In this document: in pieces, positions 1 to 8,250 of the stretch
How positions within the stretch are numbered: position 1 is the first letter of the stretch
Layout of the letters: every line of letters begins with the position of its first letter
Assembly: GCF_000499385.1 (NCBI RefSeq)
Contig: NW_013651723.1
Location: 1 to 20,370, forward strand
Direction: 5' to 3'
Source of the DNA: Eimeria necatrix
Taxonomy: Eukaryota > Apicomplexa > Conoidasida > Eucoccidiorida > Eimeriidae
Length of the DNA: 20,370 nt
Made by a program: the position numbers and the translations under genes
Notes under the pieces: model-generated
What the model saw: the letters and a program-made list of their open reading frames with translations, nothing else
Database searches by the model: none
Told to the model about the DNA's origin: nothing

Positions 1-614
1 ACGATGTTGAACGCTTCTCACATTTGTTGGCAATTGTGTCATTCAGTGATATGCACCTAAAGTGCTGACTTCATTCGTAGCACAAAGTGCAATTTTGCGT
101 TCAGCATTCCTCGGTCTTATCACCTGGGTGCGTGGCATTGAAGGCTAAATTCGAATTTCTTCGAGATAGATTTTTTGGAGCCGATAGGATAATCAAAGTC
201 TGTCCTGCCGATACGTGCAGTCTACAAGGGCAATAACGTATCGAGAGCAAAAATTATTCGCCGCAGCGCTGGCGTGATGCACAAGTCTTTGTCGCAGTGC
301 GGGCATGGTACTGTGAGCTACAAAGCCTAGGAACCGCATGTCGAGCAAACGCGATGCTGTGGTTTCGACATTGTGTGACAATATGACTAACTGGAACACA
401 AGAAATAAAGATATAAATGCATGCGAAGCGGGCACTGGTTGCTGTGCAGTGAAGCCGACTCCCCAGTGTAGATGTATGGTTAGCAAATCGGCTTAATGCT
501 CATTCGGGGGTTCTCTATTGCGCATTTCATGGTAAAGACTGATAGAATGGTTAGGGGAAGTACGATCACATTATCCTAGCTGTCAAACTGATACAACCAC
601 AGGGGTGGGCCATC

Positions 615-767
615 ATGCAAGTCTATAAAAGCGTGCCGCATGTGAAAGAACCCAGATGTGCATGCCTGCAGAGGAGGGAAAGATTCAGATTTTACAGGTT
701 CGTAGAGTTCTTGGAGTTTCCTGATGTACTGAAGCAAGCATCAGTGGATGCGCTTGAAACTGTATGA
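615..767 (+). CDS. Possible small ORF, 50 aa, in copy A
   Basis: ATG-to-TGA frame of 50 codons beginning MQVYKSVPHV; no family recognised, no signal peptide, residues 19-36 rich in Arg, Phe and Glu. The matching frame in copy B (2065-2208) is also open, starts at the aligned ATG and ends three codons earlier. By hand count the two frames differ at about 27 sites: 10 at codon position 1, 13 at position 2 and 4 at position 3, with none at position 3 in the first 35 codons. That skew is opposite to purifying selection; it would fit diversifying selection on a small protein, or chance. The sequence tataaaag lies at its fifth codon. Whether it is translated is unknown. Confidence 0.17.
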   Translation: MQVYKSVPHVKEPRCACLQRRERFRFYRFVEFLEFPDVLKQASVDALETV

Positions 768-1401
768 CAGGAAAACCATATCAAGTATGGAACATGAGGT
801 AAGAGCTATCAGTCAGCTATCAGACAAGAGAAGCGGCACCCTGATGTGTCCGGAGAGGAATGCGAAGTCACCGTATTCAATGGCAGACGTATTGCTAAGC
901 GTGCAGCCTTCTCAGTAGCCAGCTAAGGCAAATGCAGAGCATGGGATTTCGAGAAGAAGATGCAGCGTTTTACACTTTGGCACACCATTCAGCCCGAGCT
1001 TGTTCGACGAAACTCTCAAAATGCCTGCCCAAAGCGACGCTTTGGAATACAGGAAAGCGCCTTCAGTCATTGTCTTGAAGGTATCTTCACGCAAACGCTC
1101 ACAAGGAGAAAGGCCTGCAAACGTACCATCTGTATTTTGGAGAGGGTCCTTCACCCTGAGTATTTCTCGATTATCAGCTCGCACCGCCATATCTATTTTA
1201 ACGTCCACTAAAGTCTTGATGAAACCGAGTGATGGAACGCTGTATTTCTGGAGTTCATTCAGGCTGGAGAAACGCAGCAAGTCTTCTTACTGGCCAAGGC
1301 ACAATGAGCATGCTAAGATGCTTCCTAAGTTGGCGAAGTCCACAACATCCCTCCAAATTAGTGTGCCAATCTCAAGAGATAAAAATAATGAGAGCATATA
1401 A
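748..1401 (+). pseudogene. Shared reading frame with internal TAG, copy A
   Basis: One plus-strand frame is open from after a TGA at 730 to the TAA ending at 1401, apart from a single TAG at 916-918. The first part (ATG 748) gives 56 residues ending SVQPSQ; the second runs 160 codons, with an ATG at 1021 that would give 126 residues beginning MPAQSDALEY. Both the frame and the TAG are kept in copy B. In 787-1210, third positions carry about 23 of 52 differences between copies, a weak excess over one third. The opposite strand is also open (912-1280) and shares the same wobble positions, so the strand cannot be decided from this. No family recognised. It could be a decayed gene, two exons, or chance. 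Confidence 0.2.
799..915 (+). other. Candidate GT-AG intron, copy A
   Basis: A consensus-like donor (catgag then gtaagag) at 799 and a pyrimidine-preceded acceptor (ccttctcag) ending at 915 bound 117 bases. A ctaag branch-like element lies about 20 bases before the acceptor. Splicing would join an ATG frame starting at 764 to a frame continuing SSQLRQMQSMGFREEDA to a TGA near 1085. Both splice sites are preserved in copy B. The same interval can instead be read through in a different frame, so the intron is only one of two interpretations. Confidence 0.2.
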
Positions 1402-2064
1402 TTGCGCCTGTTTTCGTATTAGAACAAAATGCTCGTCACAATGCATCTCGTGTCTGAATGGTCAAGGCTTCTCACATTTGTTGGCGATGGTGTCGTTCAG
1501 TGATGTACACCTAAAGTGCAGGCTTCAATCGTAGCACAAAGTGCAATTTTGTGCTCAGCATTCCTCGGTCGCATCACCTGGGTGCGTGGCATCGGAGGCT
1601 AAATTCGAATTTCTTCGAGATAGACATTTTGGAACCCATCGGATAATCAACGTCTTTCCGGCCGATGCTTGTAGCCTACAGGAGTGGTAACGTATCGAGA
1701 GCACAAATTATTCGCCGCAACGCTGGCGTGATGCACAAGTCTTTGCCGCAGTGCGGGTATGGTACTGTGAGCTGAAAAGCCTAGGAACCGCATGTCGAGC
1801 AAACGCGAAGCTGTGGTTTCGACATTTGTGACAATATGACTAGCTCGGGTACATATAAAGATATAAATGCGTGCGATGCCGGGACTGGTTGCTGTGCAGT
1901 AAAGCCGACTCTCCACTGTAAATGTATGGTTGGCAAATCGGCTTAATGTTCGTTTCGAGATTCGCTAATGCGCATTTCATGGTAAAGACTGATAGACTGG
2001 TTAGGGGAAGTAGGATCACATTATTCTAGCTGTCAAACTGATACAACAACAGAAATGGCCCATC

Positions 2065-2208
2065 ATGCAAGTCCATAAAACCATGCTGCATGTGAAAGAA
2101 GCCAGATGTGCATGCCTGCCGACGAGGAGAGGATTCAGATTTTACAGGTTCCTAGAGTACTGGGCGTTTTCTGGTGTAGAGACGCAGTCCTCGACGGATG
2201 TGCTATGA
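2065..2208 (+). CDS. Possible small ORF, 47 aa, in copy B
   Basis: Counterpart of the 615-767 frame, 47 codons ending in TGA, beginning MQVHKTMLHV. The central FRFYRF hexapeptide is identical in both copies, while many flanking residues differ. No function is recognised. Retention of an open frame in both copies, together with nearly invariant third positions, is the only argument for coding. The tataaaag of copy A is cataaaac here. Confidence 0.15.
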   Translation: MQVHKTMLHVKEARCACLPTRRGFRFYRFLEYWAFSGVETQSSTDVL

Positions 2209-2662
2209 GCTTCATGATGGGAAATGCATATCAAGTATGGAACATGAGGTAAGAGCCACCAACCAGCTATAAGACAAGAGAAGCGGTACCCTGATGTGCC
2301 ACGAGAGGAATGCGAAGTCACCGTATTCAATGGCTGACGTATTGTTGAACCTGCAGCCTTCTCAGTAGCCAGCTAAGGCAAATGCAGAGCAAGGGATTTC
2401 GAGAAGAAGATGCAGAGTTTTAGGCCTTGATACACCATTCAGCCCGAGCTCGCTCGACGAAACACTCAAAATGCCTGCCCAAAGCGACGCTTTGGAATAC
2501 AACAAAACGCCTTCAGTCATTGTCTTGAAGGTATCTTCACGCAAACGCTTACAAGGAGAAAGGCCTGCAAACGTACCTGCTGTATTTTGGAGAGGGTCGT
2601 CGATCCTGAGTATTTCGCGTTCCTCAGCGCGTGTGTCTATACCTCTTTTGACGCTCAATTAA
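2198..2662 (+). pseudogene. Shared reading frame, copy B, broken
   Basis: Counterpart of 748-1401. The peptide segments SSMEHEVRA, ERNAKSPYSMADVLL and MPAQSDALEY are identical or nearly so to copy A. The frame is interrupted by a TAA at about 2276-2278 (TCA in copy A) and by the conserved TAG at 2366-2368. It then ends at TAA 2660-2662, about 60 codons before the aligned end in copy A. Extra stops in the aligned tail support loss of function if this was ever a gene. No product is recognised. Confidence 0.18.
2249..2365 (+). other. Candidate GT-AG intron, copy B
   Basis: Same donor and acceptor as in copy A at the same spacing. The 20 or so bases around the donor are identical between copies, although neighbouring DNA differs by 10-20%. 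The ctaag element of copy A is replaced by ttgaac here. The downstream spliced frame would meet a TAG after about 17 codons, so copy B would not give the same product. Confidence 0.16.
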
Positions 2663-2925
2663 AGCTTCATTCAGCAGAGTGATGGAACACTGCTTGTCTA
2701 GGGTTTAGTCAGGCTGGAGAAATGCAGCAAGTCTTCTGACTGGCCAAGGCACAATGATCATGCCAAGATGCTTCTTAAGTTGGCGAAGCCCACAACATGC
2801 CTCCAAATTACTGTGCCAATCTGAAGAGATGAAAATAATGGGATCAATGTTGCTTACTGCAAACACAGGTTGTTTGGAGTAAGCCGAAATGCGTGTCACA
2901 ACGTCTTCCGTGTGGGCATGTCTAA

Positions 2926-5564
2926 GGTTAAGCACGTTTTGCAAGCTCTAGTGCAAACAACCTGCACAATACGCACTTCGCAAGCAGTCAAACGAGAGAT
3001 ATTGCAGCTGCCAAAATCAGTTAGTGCGCCTGAAAGCAAACTTCGGTGCTGTTGAGAAACGCTCTCAGTTTACCCTGCATCTTTGCAGTGCAGAACTGTC
3101 CAAAAGGATTTCCGTGCAGTCCATTTTTGAATATTAGCGCCATAAATAGTAAAATGTATCCTGCCACGATAGTGAGCAACCCCTGGCTGGTGAATGACGT
3201 TTTTCGAATGGTAGACGCATTAGCCTAGCCGCAATACAGTCCAAACGTCATGCTCAAAATCTTCTACTCACACGCTGGCTCGTACAGGGTGACGTTAATG
3301 TTTTTTTTTGAATCCTTTTCAAACACCTATTTTCTTATCATGCCTACATCACTTGCAAGATCAGCAAAAATCTAAGCAAAGACGGTATAGCCCTTGGCAT
3401 ACAGGTAGACAACACAGCATTCGCCTATTTTCCGCGAGGCGCACTTGCTGCAATATCGGGGGACAACCATCCTCGAATATGTACCTCCACATTGAAGAAC
3501 GTTTCGCCACCAAGGTAAGCACTGTGGACCACAACGCTTCAGTAAGCCTCTTATATGCTCATTGTATAATACTGGGAAGCACGCTGGCTCCAAACATACT
3601 TCCTGTGCCTCCAGTGTGTGTGTCCTAAGCCTTGTTTGGTGCATTTAAAGGAAAATTAGGAAGTAGCGTCTCTTGCTTGCCGAGGCCACAGCTTGTACGC
3701 TACGACATTCTTCCCGTTTACAGACAGTTATAGTGACAACGTCAATCTTTCCAAGAAGCCGATGATGTTTGCAACGTGACCTTCATGGAATGCCAAGAAG
3801 TGATACTACTCAACAGTGTTATCGCTCTCAGAGTGTGTACTGTCAAACATACAGAAGTTCTAATTGTACCGACAAATACTTTGTGAGTTTGTTGTCATCA
3901 TGACTGAGCTATACTTCAGTAGGCTACAAGCGAGCAGCCTGTACGGAGGACAACGCGGCAGTAATAACCATATTTTACGCAGCCTACCAGCTAGTGTTTG
4001 GCTGATGATGGATTGTGTCTGAGGTGCCGAAGGGCGCAAAAATGAATGATGCGTTATTTTGCTGAGAAAGCTCTATTGCTCCATAAGGGCGGATGATTTT
4101 ATGTGACCATTCTCGTCTAGTTTTCATAATGTGGAAAACACAGAGGCTTCTTTCTACTCTGGCTGCCCTAGTCAGCCTTATACCTTAATGCAGCTTGCAT
4201 TAAAGTAAAAGGCTGACAACGCAGGTCAAGCCGCGATGTGTTAAGCACATTGTGAGATGACACTGTGTTACATATTTACTGCTTACCACGACCCACAAAC
4301 AAATTTGGCAGCATCTTCTCAAGCTGCAGTAACTACCGGAAAACGAACATATCGCTGGCATAAGGAGAAGGTTCGGCGGTGAATCGCAAGCTTGAAGGCG
4401 GCAAAGCCAGCGTCTGTCTGAGCGGCATCGGAAGCTCTTTTTTACTAACTTGGATTCAGTGCATCACATAAAAAATTCATTGCAAACCATTAGCAGTCCA
4501 CGGATTACGCAATACGTCGTCAGTGTTCAGTGCACTAACTTAATATTTAGGGCCAGCTCGCCTTACGATCTGTAGATTAAAAGCAATATCCACAATATAC
4601 GGCTAAAGCTTTTCCTTAAATACTTTGCAGCCACAAATTGGTAGCCCGCTCGCTTCTGCGGCAATCCTGACACCCAATGACCCATATGTGCTAGAATACA
4701 AGAATGAAAGGCGTATAAGTCGAAGCTTGTTGCACAACCTCTGAGCCAGATACTGCTAAACAGTCAGTCAGTCTCACGGATAAAAAGCCAATATCGCAAT
4801 ACTTTCATCTACGTCCAGAAATACCAATAAGCTCTGTATATCTCAGATCATATACTAAAGCCGTGACTGTTGTTTGGTTACTTTGGCTTGAACAGCAAGC
4901 TTGTTTCTTATCCAAGTACTCTTCTTCCACGGATCTAGTTAGTCAATGCAAGCTAGACGTCCCATGGAAACTTCTTTCTTCTCGTATCAAGAGGTACGTG
5001 GAATGCGGTAGTGCTGCAGGTTTGTGAGAAGCTTCATTACTCAACAAATGATTCGAGTGCCACACCCGGCAGCAGCTACGCGGCTGCGTACGAAATTGCT
5101 TCCTTTGCATGCTATGCAGAACTATGATGCTGCTTAGAATTTGTTCGTATCCCTGAGTTGTGCTGAAATAAAGGCGTCCTGGAATTTGTCTGCAAAGGCG
5201 AAAATGTAGAGACCATATTATGAAGAAGCTGCATCAGTAAGGACAGGAGTACGTAGTTCATAAATACGCTCGCATTATCGCAGCAACACATACTGCAGTT
5301 CTTTAAGTTTGAGTCCCGACTCAGAGTCTCGGGAGCTGCATTACAGACGCAAAATGTGTGAATCAAAAGGCGGGATCAATTGAAAAGGGCAACTCCACTT
5401 CGGCCTACATCCCACCACGGCGCCTAATATAGAATGTGACCCTTTGTTGTTGGCCGCCCTTCTACTCAGTCACGCAACTCTAACGGCGATTAAAACAACA
5501 GACCAACTCCAACAGAAACTTTTCCTTGCAACCAATGGAGCCTAATAATTCAGTGAGGAACAGC
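2926..5564. other. Single-copy stretch without recognisable gene
   Basis: Between the left array and the first middle-family copy I see no recognisable product. Frames are open on both strands at about 3308-3644 (106 codons plus, 90 codons minus), and a good donor (caccaag then gtaagca) lies at 3515 on the plus strand. No matching acceptor and no conserved motif could be tied to it. The stretch 3650-5100 has no frame of 60 codons in any phase. There are runs of nine T at about 3301 and one isolated tttaggg at 4546. No tandem repeat or recognisable regulatory site was found. Confidence 0.6.
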
Positions 5565-6170
5565 GATGCAGCGGCATACTTGCTGCCCAACACGCATGCC
5601 AGAGCACGAACCATGTTGCTGCACGCTGTGCACTGGGCTCCATCTATTTGAATTTTTTATTCTGCACGGAATTCCTATGCCCCATACAGAAGTAGCTCCA
5701 CGTGCAATACCTCGCCTTTTCGCTCGCTTAAGCGCCAAAATAAAACACGCCCTCAGACTGGCATGACACAGAACCCTCCCAACTGCATCCCCTGCAATCA
5801 ATTGGAGACAAAAGCAGGGGCTATTCCTCCACACGAACCAATAACCCTTGCCTTCTGAACGCAAACTGTCTGGCCATATGCACGCAATGCGCCACAGCCT
5901 CGTCATCATTCGCATGCTAAAAGCCTCGAAGCTGCACTTGAGCCACTGCACCAGCAGTGTCCTTGCCACGCTAGGGCTTTCCGTGCCTGGCCCATCCAAT
6001 AGCAGGGATGCGCAAAAACCCCCCACGTAAGCGTATGCGTTAATTGTTTGCCGTCGACAAGTCAGCAAATGTCTTTCAGCCCATCTCAGCCACGTGCATG
6101 TACCTGTTGAATTTTCAAGTACACGTTTGAAATCTGTCCACGCGGCACCTTGGTGCAGCGACTGGTGCAT
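5550..6170 (-). CDS. Longest ORF in window, 206 codons, unknown
   Basis: ATG-to-TGA minus-strand frame, the longest in the window. A rough estimate for random DNA of this composition puts a frame this long in 20 kb at a few percent, and local GC is higher than average, which weakens it. The product is rich in Trp, Arg and Cys with no recognisable domain. Its last roughly 50 residues overlap repeat copy C1; the same minus frame in copy C2 (7192-7395) shares VHS-QQHGSCS and a following VCR. In C3 the aligned frame keeps VHSVQQHG but then stops. Upstream of the ATG the frame opens only seven codons earlier. It may be an exon, or a chance frame in a GC-richer patch. Confidence 0.17.
   Translation of the reverse strand: MHQSLHQGAAWTDFKRVLENSTGTCTWLRWAERHLLTCRRQTINAYAYVGGFCASLLLDGPGTESPSVARTLLVQWLKCSFEAFSMRMMTRLWRIACIWPDSLRSEGKGYWFVWRNSPCFCLQLIAGDAVGRVLCHASLRACFILALKRAKRRGIARGATSVWGIGIPCRIKNSNRWSPVHSVQQHGSCSGMRVGQQVCRCIAVPH
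5565..5767. repeat. Middle repeat family, copy C1 (partial)
   Basis: About 200 bp aligning to 7236-7446 and, more weakly, to 8055-8250. Shared landmarks in order are gtgag-aacagcg, cagcggcatac, cacgcatgcc/catgcatgc, gaaccatgttgctgc, ctccatctatttgaa, and gccaaaat-aaacacgcc. It covers only the right-hand part of the longer C2/C3 unit; no match to the left part of that unit was seen upstream of 5565. Confidence 0.85.
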
Positions 6171-6879
6171 GCGGTACGAGCACCAAGCTCATATCAAGCA
6201 ATATATGTCAAGCCTTTCCTTTTTTCAACATCTAGAATCCTCGTCGACGTAAACGCACTCAGCAAAGTCGCTCATATATCCATAAAGCGCCAAATTCTAG
6301 CGCAGCGTTACCAAGTTCCATCGATGCTCAAACCTTCATGTGTGTCGCGAGGCAACTCGCTAGCGTTCTTCACACGCTTTCGCTTATTCCAGCCAAGCTT
6401 GCAAACCGAAAAATAGACCCAAGCAAATGATCAGTATTCAGCATCTTGCAAGAAACGCAGCGCGTCTACTGTAGAAATACTTTGCGTGATTCCGAACTCC
6501 AAACGCGATGGCATGTCGAACACAAAAGCTTGCAAAAATTCCCTGCATACACTCATTATGCCTAGGCCAATATGGAAAGGACAAATTGCTTCAAAGCCAT
6601 AGCTTATCGGTTCGTCCTCGTACGGCCTACAGGGTCTGCGTCGCCTGCTCCCGTTACCGTGAATCACACACAGAATGACAGACCAGCTAAAAAAAAACTT
6701 CACGGCGCGACCGCCGATCATCAAATAAGAGTTGTAAGCAGATATAAACAGCGGAACGCCGGTAAAACCCTGCATTTCATGCAGGCCTGCCCTTGATACG
6801 CTCAATTGTAGTTTTCTATCGCATCAGCAACGCGCGAAAAATCGCAGTTGCCACCCGTTTTTCCAGAGGCGGCACGCGT
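5768..6879. other. Stretch between C1 and C2, open frames only
   Basis: This is unusually free of stops on both strands. Minus-strand frames run 5550-6170 and 6431-6805 (124 codons from a TTG), with a third just beyond at 6824-7120 (98 codons). Plus-strand frames of 60-88 codons lie across the same DNA. No family is recognised in any, and no splice pair joining the minus frames was found. Higher local GC explains part of the openness. Confidence 0.4.
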
Positions 6880-7446
6880 ACCTTCTGGGAAAATTTCGGA
6901 ACGCCACACTGCGAAAAGATAACACGGCAGCTCCACCAGAAACCAAAGCTAATTTTGTGTCACGAAAGCACGCCATTTTTATTGCTAAATGGAAACGCCA
7001 AGCAGCTTCTACGCCTGCCCTCCGAGATGCATACTGCCTGAAACAAAAACACCACAATCCACATCCAGCATCATGAAAAAGATACAATAACAACACCCAA
7101 ACTGGTTTCCAAATCTCCACACGCGCTTGAAGAATCCCGTTTAAAACGTAGTCTCAGCGTGATCCTTTGAACTGGCTACCAACCATAGTATCTACAGCGC
7201 ATAAAATGCAATACGGATAACTTGGTGAGCAACAGCGGCCCAGCGGCATACTGCCTGCTCAACATGCATGCAAGAACACGAACCATGTTGCTGCTCGCTG
7301 TGTACTGGGTTCCATCTATTTGAACGTTTCAGTCTTGATGGGATTCCTACGCACCACACAAGGAGTTGACACCAAACATATATGCAACATTTCATGTATT
7401 TTGTCTCGATAAGACGCCAAAATGAAACACGCCTTCAGAGCGGCAC
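6880..7446. repeat. Middle repeat family, copy C2
   Basis: Aligns to 7685-8250 as a direct repeat with an offset of 807-809 through most of its length, rising to 835 near 7257 because of a small insertion in C3. Landmarks include cacgccatt, cgcctg-ctccgaga, ctgaaac, cccgtt-a-acg and gatccttt. The right third also matches C1. Identity is clearly lower than in the left array, so this is an older duplication. No open frame is kept across copies, apart from a short minus-strand segment around QQHG. Confidence 0.85.
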
Positions 7447-7684
7447 AAAAAACACAGGAGTGTGCGCGAAGATTCGTCGGAAGTATATGTGTTCAACGTT
7501 CAGGTCGCGTTTCGAATTCGAAATCGCATAAAATAATTATAGATTGAACGCACTTCATTTTCGGGTAGGTGCTGCATATTGATCACTTGCTTGGGCCTAT
7601 TCTTCTGGTTACACGTTTGGCTGGAAGGAGCGAAGGCGTTGAGTGAAGAACATTATCTCTTTTGATTCGTAGATGTCGGCAAGC
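7447..7684. other. Spacer between C2 and C3
   Basis: Non-matching DNA between two copies of the middle family. It contains a 14-bp perfect palindrome at 7510-7523 (tttcgaattcgaaa), extendable by three base pairs with a one-base bulge. No open frame of note was seen. Confidence 0.5.
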
Positions 7685-8250
7685 TCACCGCCTCCGTAAA
7701 AATTGGAAACAGCACCGCAGAAAAGTAACATAACACCTTTACCAAGTACCAAAGCTATTTCTCCGCTGAAGAAAACACGCCATTCTTGTGGCTAGACCGA
7801 AACGCTAAGCAGTTCCTACGCCTGATCTCCGAGACACATACTACCTGAAACACAGAAACCACATTCTGCTTCTCGCTTCATGGAGAAACTACAACGACAC
7901 AACACCAAAGCTGGTTTCAAAAACTTCACGCGTGCTTGGAAGATCCCGTTCAGGACGCAATCCCAATGTGATCCTTTCAGCTGCCTATAAACCGTAAAAC
8001 GTGCCCTGAAACAAGAACATACAACGTGCAAATGCAATGTTGATACTTTTGCGTGCAGCGGCGTCCAGTGTCATACGCCCAGCTCAACACGCATGCCGGA
8101 GAACCATGCCATGTTGTTGCACGCTATGCACTATGCTCCATTCATGTGACCTCCTCAGTCTGCACAGGACTTCTGTGCCCCGTAAAGGAGTAGCCCTAGG
8201 TAAGACTCAGCATGCATGAAAACTTTCGCTCGTGTTAGACACGCATCTTG
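7685..8250. repeat. Middle repeat family, copy C3
   Basis: Third copy, directly oriented relative to C1 and C2. The left part aligns with 6880-7240 and the right part with C1 and C2 around the cagcggc, catgcc and ccatgttgttgcacgc landmarks. Its right end is shortened: the segment between the cctagg region and ttcgctcg is compressed relative to C1. The matching minus-strand frame is interrupted by TGA, so this copy does not support a shared protein. Confidence 0.82.

Larger units (their letters stand above)
1..1466. repeat. Left tandem array, copy A (unit about 1.45 kb)
   Basis: Almost this whole stretch aligns to 1467-2925. The offset is 1454 from about 13 to 370 and then a constant 1450 from about 405 to 1390, so there is one net 4-base change in the first 1.39 kb. 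A further 10-base shift falls between 1390 and 1430. Sample blocks give about 80-90% identity. Perfectly shared blocks include 1015-1051 (37 bp) and 1058-1099 (42 bp). The first bases of the window resemble the tail of copy A just before copy B, so another unit probably lies to the left. No terminal inverted repeats, poly-A tail or transposase-like frame was seen, so this reads as segmental tandem duplication rather than a recognised mobile element. Confidence 0.93.
1467..2925. repeat. Left tandem array, copy B (unit about 1.45 kb)
   Basis: Second copy of the unit, directly repeated and immediately adjacent to copy A. Similarity is clear to about 2835 and weaker to about 2925, where the pattern aaatgc-gtcaca-cgtgt-aagg of the copy A tail can still be followed. 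A short weakly similar stretch after 2925 may be a decayed start of a third unit, but I could not establish it. Copy B carries extra in-frame stops relative to copy A in the shared plus-strand frame (TAA where A has TCA, TAG where A has TGG, TGA where A has TCA). If the unit ever coded for protein, B is the more degraded copy. Confidence 0.92.

Noticed and set aside
193..486. Minus-strand ORFs 193-486 and 1647-1916 sharing ETTASRLLDMRFLGF
   Set aside because: The similarity follows from the DNA duplication. A one-base length difference shifts the frame at one end, the other end diverges, and changes are not concentrated at third positions.
626..633. tataaaag as a TATA box
   Set aside because: It is altered to cataaaac in copy B, lies inside a candidate ORF, and has no independent promoter evidence.
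984..1278. Homology between LRFSSLNEL of the left array and LRFSDENLDEL of the right array
   Set aside because: Only a 12-base identity (ggagaaacgcag) underlies it and no wider alignment could be followed, so it is probably chance.
912..1280. Minus-strand ORFs 912-1280 and 2362-2658 sharing EIPCSAFALAGY
   Set aside because: They lie exactly opposite the plus-strand shared frame and use the same wobble positions; the apparent start is TTG, and copy B has stops in the aligned N-terminal part. Kept only as an ambiguity of strand.
1..2925. The 1.45-kb copies as LTRs of a retroelement
   Set aside because: The copies abut directly with no internal region between them, and no reverse transcriptase, integrase, primer-binding or polypurine features were seen.
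4546..4552. tttaggg as a telomeric repeat
   Set aside because: Single isolated occurrence, not a tandem array.
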